Assembly (NCBI GenBank): GCA_035450685.1
Contig: DAOTNF010000011.1
Location: forward strand, 1-64,000
From: Syntrophosphaera sp035450685
GTDB lineage: Bacteria; Cloacimonadota; Cloacimonadia; Cloacimonadales; Cloacimonadaceae
Reading direction: 5' to 3'
DNA length: 64,000 nucleotides
Below the pieces are notes generated by a model. The model was not told where the DNA came from. It saw only the letters and a program-made list of their open reading frames with translations, and did no database searches. Position 1 is the stretch's first letter. Every line of letters begins with the position of its first letter. Made by a program: the position numbers and the translations under genes. Below are positions 47,301 through 54,639 of the stretch, piece after piece.

Positions 47301-48872
47301 TGGACCCGCGACTACGGCCCCTGGAGCATCTTCGACACCAACGGCGAGATGGCCATCGTGGACTTCCGCTACAACCGGAACCGTCCCTATGACAACGCCG
47401 TCAACGCGGTCCTGGATGACCATTTTGGCTTCGGTTATTACTATATGCCCCTGGTAGCCACCGGCGGCAACGTGATGACTGACGGCCAGGGCAAGATGAT
47501 GTCAACCAACCTCATCATGACTGAGAACGATGGAGTTCAGAATTCCCAAGTTACCGAATACAGCTACACCCTGGCTGAGATCGAGGACTTGGTGGGAGAA
47601 TACCTGGGCGTGAATGAATACTTCATGTATGCTGACCCGCTCTCCAACTCCAGCATCGATCACATCGACTGCCACGCCAAGCTGCTGGATGTGGACAAGG
47701 TGATGATCGCCCGCGTGCCGGTTGGCCATTCCAACTACACAGCTCTGGAAAATGTGGTGGACTACTGGGAGTCCAAAACCTCCAGCTACGGCACTCCCTA
47801 TCAGATCTTCCGCGTTGACCAGACCAGCGAAAACGAACCCTACGCCAACTCCTTCATCTACAACAATAAAATCTACGTCCCACAGTGGAACTCGACCGCT
47901 TCAGCGGCTGACCTGGCCGCCATCGCAGCCTATCAGGCCGCCATGCCGGGTTACACCGTGCAGGGATATTACAATAGTTCCTGGCTCTCCGACGACGCCG
48001 CTCACTGCCGCGTGCACACCATCTTCGATGAGCAGATGATCCACCTCGCACACGTGCAGCCGACTTCGGCGACTGCCAACAGCTATGTGACCCTGGACGT
48101 GACTATCACCCACAGCAATCCGCTGAACGGTGGCAGCACCTACATCGCCTACCGCCACAGCACCACAGGACAGTGGATGACTGTACCCCTCACCCAGGTC
48201 TCAGGCAACAACTGGACAGCCAGCGTGCCCACACCCGCACTGGGACAGACGCTCTACTACTACATCCTGGCCACGGACACCACTGGCAGAACAGCCCAGT
48301 TGCCACTCTGCGGCGCTGGCGATCCCTTCGAGCTGCTGGTGGACACCGCAGGCGCAAACAACGCCCCCACCATAGCCTTGCCCGAAACCTTCGAGTTCGA
48401 CATGAACGGCAACCTGGTGGTGGATTTCGGCCAGTATGTTGATGACGTGGATGGCGACACCCTGACCCTCAGTTACAGCGGCAACACAAATGTGAACGTT
48501 GCCATCAACGGTCTGACCGTCACCTTCACCGCCACCGCGAACTGGTACGGCATCGAGGCCTTGACCTTTACGGTCAGCGACGGCACCGACACAGCCAGCG
48601 ACGGCGTGAACGTGAAAGTCAACCTCACCTGGCTGGCAGTGCCAGATGTCAGCATCAGCTATGTCGATGCCACCCCCGACTATGTAAAATTGCAGTGGAA
48701 TGCCATAACCAACGCAAACTACTATCAGATTTGGGCAAGCACTGACCCCTACGGAACCTACAGCTTCCTGGGACAAACCACAGATACTTACTGGAACGAT
48801 ATGGATCTCAGCCACGCGATGCGCTTCTACAAAGTGATCGCCTCCAATGAGTCCTATCCATACGCCAAATAA
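41352..48872 (+). CDS. Arg-gingipain / peptidylarginine deiminase fusion, giant secreted protein
   Basis: 2506 residues: a signal peptide (about 1-20), a C25 propeptide (about 21-225) and an Arg-gingipain catalytic domain (about 230-565). Its His432 (NYVGHGS), Cys465 (FIMDVACVNGNF), Glu373 and S1 Asp384 (NGESDI) keep the RgpB spacing (H211, C244, E152, D163). Then an Ig-like domain, beta-sandwich modules, two related jelly-roll-like modules (from about 879 and 1234) with fibronectin III domains between, and anchor-type repeats to about 1900. A Porphyromonas-type peptidylarginine deiminase domain (about 1905-2240) has Asp1987 (YWTRDYGPW), His2104/Asp2106 (DHID), Asn2166 and Cys2219 (AHCRVH), plus Arg2009/Arg2011, which in PPAD bind the substrate's C-terminal carboxylate. 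The end is Ig/cadherin/fibronectin-like, without an obvious type A sorting domain. Predicted to cut after Arg and citrullinate the exposed Arg. Confidence 0.88.
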   Translation: MKRLVVFLALLTLLVCTAAAETVTLGSGVNSVTVMSSSATETVLQYRIGSFEKIPVNIDGSEWYHILMPKEGISQEKGYPQLPVFNRSIIIDNNALMALDIYDLEYQDIELPVAPSKGVITRNIDPATIPYVFDEVYSRNAFYPATPAELSDPYIMRDFRGIVVKTTPFAYNPATRTLRVYTAYKIRVHAAGVDTLNTLDRSRTSISRDFVSLYENRFINWNSFRYTPVDDSFGKLLVICHTNYMSAIQPYVNWKIQKGVPTELVEWSTIGSTATQLQTYIQNRYNADNNLTYVQLVGDAPQIPTLTHNNGGSDPSFSLVAGSDNYPDIFIGRFSAETAAQVTAQINKAIAYERDVTTSDTWLSRALGIASDEGGSGGDNGESDIAHMNNIRTDLLNYGYTSVDQIYDPGASASTVTTNVNAGRGFMNYVGHGSNTSWVTTGFNNTNASALTNGTKTPFIMDVACVNGNFVSITCFAEAWLRNANGGAVAMYASSINQSWSSPMRAQDEVTDLLVAEAKTTVGGLYYNGSCEMMDAYGSDGVNMFKTWHIFGDASLSSRTKTPIAMNVTHPSSITSGTTSVNVSTGVNNTLVAITYNNVIYGRAFTNSSGNATITLSNPPTGTLNYTITATAHNRVTYVGTIAQTVSAGPWMEVTAANYDDANNDIPEYNESGYFDVTFKNSGTSAASGVTAILSCSTSGITITDNSHTISSLAAGASVQANDAYAITIANNVPDGTVANFTITMTMSGYDPWTYNFSKTINAPALAFGNMTISDPTGDNDGLLDPGETATISIVLNNSGGAASLAGSGTLTCSTSGITVVNGSASFTAISAGGYATLNFTVTAASSMAEGTLAAFVFNAVAGQYSANTTVNVEVGAPMEVIIGNGTSTQSYPIDRYYNYSSHEAIYLTSEIGTAGTIKSIGFYKASGADVNPIESVTVYMKNTSSNTLADGTYSTTGYTQVYSGTWPNTATSGWMEVNLDNQFAYDGSNLSILTIKGNQAWTSNYPVWTYTTASPARARQSRNDNYQPTSLTASTNLPNLKLKIFPTPGMLYPPRELTASATHGSVTLTWQAPMEGTPTGYKVYKNNTALTTVTGLTYTDTAVTDGTTYSYKVTALYGSDESDPTATVTATPNMYAPTNLVATGGDSVVMLTWTAAAGREAEEAFSLGSKDRAISSYRIYRDGAALTTVTGTSYSDTNVTNGTTYNYYVTTLYTNPAGESAASNTASATPNIVTEVIIGTGTGSNGTSTACPINVYYQSLHGQSVYTAAELNAAGVVGPINITQIGFNVTGLPTKSMPNFIVRMGHTTAANVSSWISTGLTQVWSSSSYQPTATGWNMYTLSTPFLWNGIDNIVVDTAFGLIGSYSSSGTTQYTSVTNGYRYVRSDNSDQTNIFSGGYNSSYRPNLKLTLQPNQSGPVILVNPTTLAYGDVAVGSTDTKTFTIQNSGDQTLTGTITTPTGYTVAAARNSTEAPLAGKESRNSLSFSINAGATKTYNLTFAPTAVASYNGNVVIANNSNNNTSVNIAVSGTGYIPPTISIDNDSLYAYLQVGTQGADSFTITNTGSQTLTFSISMTELGSRAGNLLQAASAQEKSIAGSTLTLDASSYLPGTTVDWTFTATNASTDVEWLRDVIISFPAGVTVNSATNFVGGSGGDMTPDVTSGNGVTITWHGETSYGYGVIKGGESASATVNVTIGSSFGGNLTLPWTLNGDIYGSEPHTLSGSNVLTQDSPPIPWLSVQPLSGNIAAGQSQTITANFSAVGMAVGTYEAMLTIHSNDPLNPTLDVSATMDVWDEIVTDPLIAVTPASVSGTAVEGTSTTATVTVTNNGGAALTWSTSSSFAAWGTVSPASGTIAAGGNTVLTLTLNAAALTAGTYNANMLITSNAVNEPSLTVPVSFTVEAYVEPKDIRFIAEWEPATGVLIAYANGFGLPYPMIADLSNRGQVHVLVTSSNQGNASSQLSSNGVNMSNVSFIIRDGVNTYWTRDYGPWSIFDTNGEMAIVDFRYNRNRPYDNAVNAVLDDHFGFGYYYMPLVATGGNVMTDGQGKMMSTNLIMTENDGVQNSQVTEYSYTLAEIEDLVGEYLGVNEYFMYADPLSNSSIDHIDCHAKLLDVDKVMIARVPVGHSNYTALENVVDYWESKTSSYGTPYQIFRVDQTSENEPYANSFIYNNKIYVPQWNSTASAADLAAIAAYQAAMPGYTVQGYYNSSWLSDDAAHCRVHTIFDEQMIHLAHVQPTSATANSYVTLDVTITHSNPLNGGSTYIAYRHSTTGQWMTVPLTQVSGNNWTASVPTPALGQTLYYYILATDTTGRTAQLPLCGAGDPFELLVDTAGANNAPTIALPETFEFDMNGNLVVDFGQYVDDVDGDTLTLSYSGNTNVNVAINGLTVTFTATANWYGIEALTFTVSDGTDTASDGVNVKVNLTWLAVPDVSISYVDATPDYVKLQWNAITNANYYQIWASTDPYGTYSFLGQTTDTYWNDMDLSHAMRFYKVIASNESYPYAK

Positions 48873-48888
48873 CACATCAATAAATAGG

Positions 48889-48918
48889 AAAAGCCCGGCT
48901 TCGCAACCGGGCTTTTTC
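48889..48918 (+). terminator. Rho-independent terminator after the fusion gene
   Basis: AAGCCCGG, loop CTTCGCAA, CCGGGCTT followed by TTTC, about 18 bases after the stop codon. The stem is perfect and flanked by A-rich sequence on the left, so it may also act on the opposite strand. Confidence 0.88.
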
Positions 48919-49428
48919 TGTTTGCCTCTCTATATCTGGAAAATGAAAATCCAATATCACCCTCATGTCTCGATGTCCCACCGTCAACCTATTGATGTCC
49001 GGATGACAAACAGCCCAGCGATTGCTCAGCGTTCAATCAGCGATCAGCAAGCGATGAGCATATGAGGGCCGTGTGAGCCGCGACTTTGCCCCCCTTTGCA
49101 AGTGATTGTGATCCTTGTATCTTCTTGGGGTCAACCTTAACCCGGTGAGGGATGACCTAAGGATGATGGCACCAAAGCCTGTAGCAGCAAAGGAGAGAGA
49201 CGTTAAGGATATTGCATAATGTTGACTGCTGTTCCATGCTTGTGACATAATGCTGCCTGATCAACGCCATACACGACAGACAGATATACAGCTTGCGCCT
49301 AGGCAAGAAATACTGAATTGGGAGTTGGCTGCATTTGTTACAGAGACCGATGATGGCAACAACCGTTTACGGTGAAAAATGGGAATCGCATCCAGGTTCA
49401 AGATCCGGGCTGCAATCCTGTAGGCGCC
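48919..49428. other. Intergenic region between convergent genes, with repeat copy E
   Basis: About 510 bases between the terminators of the fusion gene and pckA. It contains family 1 copy E and otherwise nothing I can name. Confidence 0.65.
49122..49215 (-). repeat. Dispersed intergenic repeat family 1, copy E
   Basis: Minus-strand reading: gcaatatccttaacgtctct, cctttgctgctacaggctttg, gtgccatcatccttaggtc, then tcaccgggttaaggttgacc and ccaagaag. It differs from copy D at a few positions only. Confidence 0.9.
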
Positions 49429-49456
49429 AAAAAAGCCCGGCGTAGTCACCGGGCTT
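49429..49456 (-). terminator. Rho-independent terminator of pckA
   Basis: On the minus strand: AAGCCCGG, loop TGACTACG, CCGGGCTT followed by TTTT, about 23 bases after the pckA stop. Its stem sequence is the same as that of the terminator at 48889. Confidence 0.88.
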
Positions 49457-49478
49457 GATATAGGTTGGCACAGAAGGA

Positions 49479-51209
49479 TCAGATCTGCAGGTTCAGGGCG
49501 TCCACAACCATTTTTTGCAGCTCTGGTTTCTCTTTCAGGTCGCTGCCCATCAGGAAATCCCTGCGTTGCTGGAAACGGTCCTTAAGCAAGCTGAGATACT
49601 TTTCAGGATTGCCACGCTTGGCGGGATCATAACGGTCGTAGTAGCCGGGCAGAATCTTTTCCACGCTTTCCCGGGTGGGGATCATGGCACCGGGCAGCAG
49701 GTTCCACTCCTCCCACTCGAGTTGATCGAGCAGGATGGCGGTTTGCAAAGTGAGTGATGTTTTGAGAGGTATGGGCTCCAGAACATCATCGGACTCTTTC
49801 CAATAGCCGCGTGAGTTAAAGCAGTAGAAATCCGCGCCGTTGTCGGCAACCTGGATAAAGGCTTCCACGTCGCGGTAGAGTTCGTAAACCCTGAAAGGAT
49901 TGGCGAAAGGCTCGAAAACCAGCTTTTGCAATTCTTCTTCGGTCACGTTTTCCGCGCGGTTGCGCTGGGTCATCAGAGCCGCGCCCATGGCGATGGCCAG
50001 ATGCTTGTTTTTAAGCCGCACGGCCGGAGGCAGCACCGAGTCTTTCATCAGCCAGACAAGGGCCTTGGGGAACGAGCAGCGGTTCACATATTTGCCCAGC
50101 AAACTGCGATCCAGCAAGGCGCGTCCGTTTTGGTTGCGGGTATCCTGGCCTATGGGCAAACGCTTGCCGTCCAGTTCAAGAACTGTGTGGTTCATAACAG
50201 CCAGGGCATATTTCCAGTCCGGATGATCCGGCGGGCGGCTGTCGGTTTTGTCGAACAGGGTCGGCTCCCACACGCGGCAGAGCTTGTTTTCCAGATCGAT
50301 CTGGAAGGCATCGTCGTGGAGCACGACTTTTGATACTCCGGCGGGCATGGTGCCGGCATTGTCGTGGCTGTTGGTATGGGATGATTTACCAGTTCCGGAA
50401 AGGCCGTAGAAGGCGATGGAGCGTTTACCCAGAGCGTGGTATTTGGGATCGTCGCAGGTGCTGAAATCCAGCTCCTTGATGCCGCCATGGCAGGCAGCCA
50501 TGCCAATGCGGATACCGGAAGTCCAGGCCAGGGTGAGCGTGCCCTTCTTGCGTTCGCCAAAATAGCGCATTCCCAGGTTCACGATCACATTATGCTTTTC
50601 GTCCACCAACGCCAGTTGGGGCGCGCCCACGTTGTTGTAGAAAGGATCATCGCAGGTCCATTCGTTGAATGCCACAAGGATGATATCCTGGATCGGCAGC
50701 TTGGGGCTTTTCTCATACTGCTCACGGAGCTGCTCGTATGGGGCAAAGTTGAGCAACCAGTTATAGAGGTTGACCACATCCGTTTCGGTGGTCACAAATG
50801 TGGCTTTGATCATCAGGTCCTTATCCATGCCCAGGATTGCCTCGGCCTTGATAAGCGGATAGTGTTGCATCTGCCAGACTGCCTCGCGGAAATCTCCTTC
50901 CAGCTTGTTCTTTTGGGAAGGGTCCAGGCGATGGTAAAAACGGCGGGCTTTGGCGGTGCGCCCGATGATTTTGCCGTGGCAATCATCCAGCACCCTGGCG
51001 TCAGCGGGAAGATTGTGCAGCTTTACGAACTCCGGATAGACCGGAAGGTCGGTGACAATCACACCCGGCTGCTTTTTGGCCATTTCATAAGCCTGGCGGA
51101 TGTCGAGCTTGCGAACGTTGTTGTCGTTGATTAGTGTTTCCGCAATGGCGCGGATGGGAGACATCTCCTTTAGATTGCTGTAGTATTCAGCACTGCTCTT
51201 GCTTGCCAT
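49479..51209 (-). CDS. pckA: Phosphoenolpyruvate carboxykinase (ATP type), divergent
   Basis: Interconverts oxaloacetate and phosphoenolpyruvate with ATP/ADP. 576 residues, longer than the usual 520-540. The kinase P-loop FYGLSGTGKSSHTNSHDN is near residue 268. Ahead of it are RYFGERKKGTLTLAWTSGI and GMAACHGGIKELDF, and after it VVLHDDAFQIDLENK (Asp metal site). ATG 51209 has GGAGG just upstream; a TTG four codons earlier is part of that site. It is last in the minus-strand unit, 58 bases after the SPT-like gene, and ends at a terminator. A role in amino-acid fermentation or gluconeogenesis is inferred. Confidence 0.85.
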   Translation of the reverse strand: MASKSSAEYYSNLKEMSPIRAIAETLINDNNVRKLDIRQAYEMAKKQPGVIVTDLPVYPEFVKLHNLPADARVLDDCHGKIIGRTAKARRFYHRLDPSQKNKLEGDFREAVWQMQHYPLIKAEAILGMDKDLMIKATFVTTETDVVNLYNWLLNFAPYEQLREQYEKSPKLPIQDIILVAFNEWTCDDPFYNNVGAPQLALVDEKHNVIVNLGMRYFGERKKGTLTLAWTSGIRIGMAACHGGIKELDFSTCDDPKYHALGKRSIAFYGLSGTGKSSHTNSHDNAGTMPAGVSKVVLHDDAFQIDLENKLCRVWEPTLFDKTDSRPPDHPDWKYALAVMNHTVLELDGKRLPIGQDTRNQNGRALLDRSLLGKYVNRCSFPKALVWLMKDSVLPPAVRLKNKHLAIAMGAALMTQRNRAENVTEEELQKLVFEPFANPFRVYELYRDVEAFIQVADNGADFYCFNSRGYWKESDDVLEPIPLKTSLTLQTAILLDQLEWEEWNLLPGAMIPTRESVEKILPGYYDRYDPAKRGNPEKYLSLLKDRFQQRRDFLMGSDLKEKPELQKMVVDALNLQI

Positions 51210-51267
51210 GATTTCCTCCAATTATGGCTGTATTTTTTGAGTTTCATTCTTTGTTGTATTATCCAGT

Positions 51268-52446
51268 TCATATCAGTTGCAGTTCTTTGCCTATCTTGCT
51301 GAATTTATCCAAAGCGAAATCCAGTTGCTCTTTGGTATGGGTAGCCATAAAGGAGCAGCGGATCAGACAGGAATTGGGCGGGACTGCAGGCGGGATCACA
51401 GGATTGATGAAAACACCCTCTTCGCCCAAGCGTTTCCACATCTCAAAGGCGACTGACATTTTGCCCACATGCAGGGGAATCACCGGCGTGCAGGATTTGC
51501 CAGTATCATAGCCCATGCCCTTGAATTCGGAAAGCATATAGTTGGTGTTTTCCCAGAGTTTGGCGATGCGCTCTGGCTCTTCCTTCATGATCTTGATTGC
51601 CTCGAGTACGCTGGCCGTTGATGCCGGAGGTAAAGAAGCAGAGAAGATCAAAGCGCGGGATTTGTGTTTAAGGTAATGGATCAGGTCTTCATCCGCAGCG
51701 ATAAATCCACCCACGGAAGCCAGAGACTTGCTGAAAGTTCCCATGATCAGATCTGTGTCGGCAGTTACGCCAAAGTGCTCAGCCGCTCCGGCGCCGTTGA
51801 CACCCAGCACTCCAAGGGAATGGGCTTCATCCACCATCAGGTTGGCACCGTATTGCCTGGCCAGAGACACAATATTGGGGAGGTCGGCAATATCACCCTC
51901 CATGGAGAAAATGCCATCCACAATGATAAGGCTGTTGCTGCCCTGGATCCTCTGCAGCAACCTCTCGAGGGACTCCATGTCGTTATGGTTGAAGCGCAGC
52001 ATTTTTCCCGGAGACAGTAAGCAGCCATCGATGATGGAGGCGTGGTCATACTTGTCTGTAAGCATGTATTCGTTTCTGGAGACTATGGTAGAGATGCAGC
52101 CCACATTGGCCTGATATCCCGTGGGATAGGCCAAAGCCGCTGCTTTGCCAACCAACTCTGCCAGGGCGGCTTCTAACTCGATGTGGATATCCAGTGTCCC
52201 GTTCAGAAACCTCGAACCAGCACACCCGCTGCCATACTTCTCCACTGCTTTGATGGAGGCTTCCTTCACTCTGGGGTGGTTGGTTAGACCCAGATAGCTG
52301 TTGGAACCCATCATCAGCATCTTCTGTCCATTGCAGATCACTTCGGTGTCTTGCTCGGAACTTATCTCGCGGAAATAGGGATAATAACCCATTGCTATGG
52401 CTTTCTTTGCCTCATCATACTGATAGCATTTATCCAACAAGCTCAT
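51268..52446 (-). CDS. Serine palmitoyltransferase-like alpha-oxoamine synthase
   Basis: 392-residue PLP enzyme that joins an acyl-CoA to an amino acid. Seen: GYYPYFREISSEQDTEV, MGSNSYLGLTNHPRVKEA, GSGCAGSRFLNGTLDIHIEL, DHASIIDGC, VDEAHSLGVLG and the lysine site GTFSKSLASVGGF. The PYFR and GTLDIHIELE stretches resemble Bacteroidetes serine palmitoyltransferase more than KBL (2-amino-3-ketobutyrate ligase) or BioF. If so, it starts sphingolipid synthesis. KBL is the main alternative; no threonine dehydrogenase is beside it. Confidence 0.75.
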   Translation of the reverse strand: MSLLDKCYQYDEAKKAIAMGYYPYFREISSEQDTEVICNGQKMLMMGSNSYLGLTNHPRVKEASIKAVEKYGSGCAGSRFLNGTLDIHIELEAALAELVGKAAALAYPTGYQANVGCISTIVSRNEYMLTDKYDHASIIDGCLLSPGKMLRFNHNDMESLERLLQRIQGSNSLIIVDGIFSMEGDIADLPNIVSLARQYGANLMVDEAHSLGVLGVNGAGAAEHFGVTADTDLIMGTFSKSLASVGGFIAADEDLIHYLKHKSRALIFSASLPPASTASVLEAIKIMKEEPERIAKLWENTNYMLSEFKGMGYDTGKSCTPVIPLHVGKMSVAFEMWKRLGEEGVFINPVIPPAVPPNSCLIRCSFMATHTKEQLDFALDKFSKIGKELQLI

Positions 52447-52456
52447 TTATACCTCT

Positions 52457-53518
52457 TCATATCAATCGAAACTGTTTTAAGTTTATGTACAGCTCGCGTA
52501 CCAGACTGTAAACAATATATACCAGGGGCACGGAGACCAGCATCCAGATGATGCCGCCGAACCAGCCTCCAGCCAATACGGTTACCAGCACGATCAGGGG
52601 ATGCATCTTGATAGTCTTGCCCACCACGACCGGGTAAACAAAGTTGTTGTCCAATACCTGCACCAGATACATGGCCAGAGCCGCGTAGATCATCATGGAC
52701 AACGGTTTGCCGGTGATCAGCACGGTTAGCACAGCCAAAGCCGCTCCCAGCCAGGGGCCAATGTAGGGTATGATGTTGGCCACACCGGCAGTAATGCCTA
52801 CCAACACCGCGTAGGGCACGCCCGCGATGGTGAGGGCAACCGATGTCATGATACTTACTGCGATCACCTCCAGCAAGATGGCGCGCAAGAATCTTCCCAC
52901 GGTTTCATCGATCTTGTCTTGCAGGATCACAGCCAGTTCAAAAAAGCGGTTGGGCACCAAAGAAAGCATTCCTTTGCGTAACGCCTGCTTGTCCTTTAAC
53001 ATGAAAAAGCTGAATACGGGCACAGTGATCACAAAGGATATCATGCTCAGGATGGTCTGGTAATTATCCACCAGCAGTTTTGGCAGTTCGCCCAAAAGCT
53101 GGTTGCCGGTCTCGATCAGGTGCACAAACTTGGCGGTAAACCCCAAACTGGGAACCTGTTTGTCTATGTTCTGCAAAAACTCGAAGACCGAGCGCACGAA
53201 AGGCAAGGCCAGAACCTGCTCGCTGACAGGTTTATCGGAATATTGAAAGAGCGCCATTAAGTTATTCCCCTGGTTAATCAGCATGGGGACCATTCTGGTT
53301 GTGAAAAGCGCCAATAACCCGGCAATAACCGCATATACCATCAACACTGATACCCAGCGCGGAACCCCGCGGTATTCCAAACTCGTTACCAGAGGGTCAA
53401 GTATATATGCAAACACCAACGACGCGATCAGATAACTGAACACGGGGCGGTAGAAAATAATACCCAGCACGATCATGGCCAGGATTATCACAATGAAGAC
53501 GATCTTCGTCCAGTTCAT
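52457..53518 (-). CDS. AI-2E family transporter / permease
   Basis: 353 residues with about eight transmembrane segments and the family layout: two or three N-terminal helices (VFIVIILAMIVLGIIFY, YLIASLVFAYILDPLV), a soluble middle part and a C-terminal block with GITAGVANIIPYIGPWLGAA and HPLIVLVTVLAGGWFGGIIW. The family (PerM, YdiK, TqsA) moves varied substrates; the substrate here is unknown. Close spacing to both neighbours (2 and 10 bases) indicates one operon. Confidence 0.85.
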   Translation of the reverse strand: MNWTKIVFIVIILAMIVLGIIFYRPVFSYLIASLVFAYILDPLVTSLEYRGVPRWVSVLMVYAVIAGLLALFTTRMVPMLINQGNNLMALFQYSDKPVSEQVLALPFVRSVFEFLQNIDKQVPSLGFTAKFVHLIETGNQLLGELPKLLVDNYQTILSMISFVITVPVFSFFMLKDKQALRKGMLSLVPNRFFELAVILQDKIDETVGRFLRAILLEVIAVSIMTSVALTIAGVPYAVLVGITAGVANIIPYIGPWLGAALAVLTVLITGKPLSMMIYAALAMYLVQVLDNNFVYPVVVGKTIKMHPLIVLVTVLAGGWFGGIIWMLVSVPLVYIVYSLVRELYINLKQFRLI

Positions 53519-53520
53519 GA

Positions 53521-53991
53521 TTAGTATCCGGAACCCATATCCTGCAGGTAACTGGCAAGAAATTCACAGCAGGCTTTCAGTAATTTGTTTCCCAAACGCT
53601 TATTCTTGCTGATCAGATCTTGAAAATCGCTTTCAGTGAGGGCCAAGACGCTAAGGTCAGTAAGCGCGGTGGCGCTGCCGCTGCGTTTGTTGTCCCCAAA
53701 CAGGTCTTTAACCCCGATAAACTGGTGTTTTTTTAGAACAGCAGATCCTTGTGGGTTCAGCTTGCCCGTCACCTGCAACTCCCCGGAAACGATGAAAAAC
53801 AGCACTTCCAGAGGATGTCCCTCCTCGAAGAGCACCTCGCCAGCCCTGTATTCACGATTGTGCAAACAGGCACTGACCAGGCTCAACTCAAAGGGGTTGA
53901 GTTCCCGGAAAAGCATGTACTTTTTCAAGGCCTGGTGTTGATTAGGTTTTCTAATCACCTTCCAAAACCATTTGAGATAGTCTTTTACCAT
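53521..53991 (-). CDS. Cyclic nucleotide-binding domain protein
   Basis: 156 residues containing one cNMP-binding beta-barrel: LFRELNPFELSLVSACLH, GEVLFEEGHPLEVLFFIVSG and FGDNKRSGSATALTDLSVLA, with no DNA-binding helix-turn-helix after it. It may sense a nucleotide or act as a structural module. It lies between pcm and the permease. Whether the phosphate-binding cassette is intact is doubtful. Confidence 0.82.
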   Translation of the reverse strand: MVKDYLKWFWKVIRKPNQHQALKKYMLFRELNPFELSLVSACLHNREYRAGEVLFEEGHPLEVLFFIVSGELQVTGKLNPQGSAVLKKHQFIGVKDLFGDNKRSGSATALTDLSVLALTESDFQDLISKNKRLGNKLLKACCEFLASYLQDMGSGY

Positions 53992-54003
53992 CTGGTCTCC
54001 CTG

Positions 54004-54639
54004 TTATTTACTGATCAAGGGTACAAAAGCGCAGGCACCGTGCTCCGAAACGGAATACCCGTTTTCAGTACGTATCACCTTGGTGAGGATCTGATAATCA
54101 CCCGCCCCCACCGGCACAACCAGGATTCCGCCCGGTTTCAACTGCTCCTGCAAGCGTGGGGGAATCTGCCTGGCTCCTGCGCTGACTACGATCTTATCAA
54201 ACTCCTTATGAGGCGGATACGCCTTGAGCCAGCCTTGCGCCCCATCGCCGATGCGGAAAAAGATATTCTTGTAACCAGCCTCTTTCAATACTCCCTGGGC
54301 TGTTAAAGACAGTTCCTCCAACCTCTCCACGCTGCAAACTTCCCCCGCTATCTCAGCAAGTAACGCGCACTCGTAACCGGAGCCGGTGCCAATTTCCAGC
54401 ACCAGATCCTCCGGTTTCAACTCCAAGTGCTCCAGCATGATGGCAACCATCAGGGGTTGGGAGATGGTCTGTTCCAATCCAATGGGAAGAGGCCGGTTGC
54501 GATAGGCATAATCTTTGTACTGAGGCGGCACATATAGTTCGCGGGGAACCTTGCTGAAGGCCGCCAGGACCGATTCATCCCTGATGCCTTGCTGTCTCAG
54601 TTCCTGCACCAGCAGCCTGCGTTGATCTTCAAAGCGCAT
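54004..54639 (-). CDS. pcm: Protein-L-isoaspartate O-methyltransferase
   Basis: Repairs isoaspartyl residues by SAM-dependent methylation. 211 residues with AFSKVPRELYVPPQYKDYAY, TISQPLMVAIMLEHLEL, the SAM loop VLEIGTGSGYECALLAEIAG and VVSAGARQIPPRLQEQL. Normal length. It overlaps surE by 11 bases, the classic surE-pcm pair. Confidence 0.94.
   Translation of the reverse strand: MRFEDQRRLLVQELRQQGIRDESVLAAFSKVPRELYVPPQYKDYAYRNRPLPIGLEQTISQPLMVAIMLEHLELKPEDLVLEIGTGSGYECALLAEIAGEVCSVERLEELSLTAQGVLKEAGYKNIFFRIGDGAQGWLKAYPPHKEFDKIVVSAGARQIPPRLQEQLKPGGILVVPVGAGDYQILTKVIRTENGYSVSEHGACAFVPLISK

Noticed and set aside
51268..52446. Firm call as 2-amino-3-ketobutyrate CoA ligase
   Set aside because: Several conserved stretches look closer to serine palmitoyltransferase and no threonine dehydrogenase is adjacent. 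KBL is kept as an alternative only.
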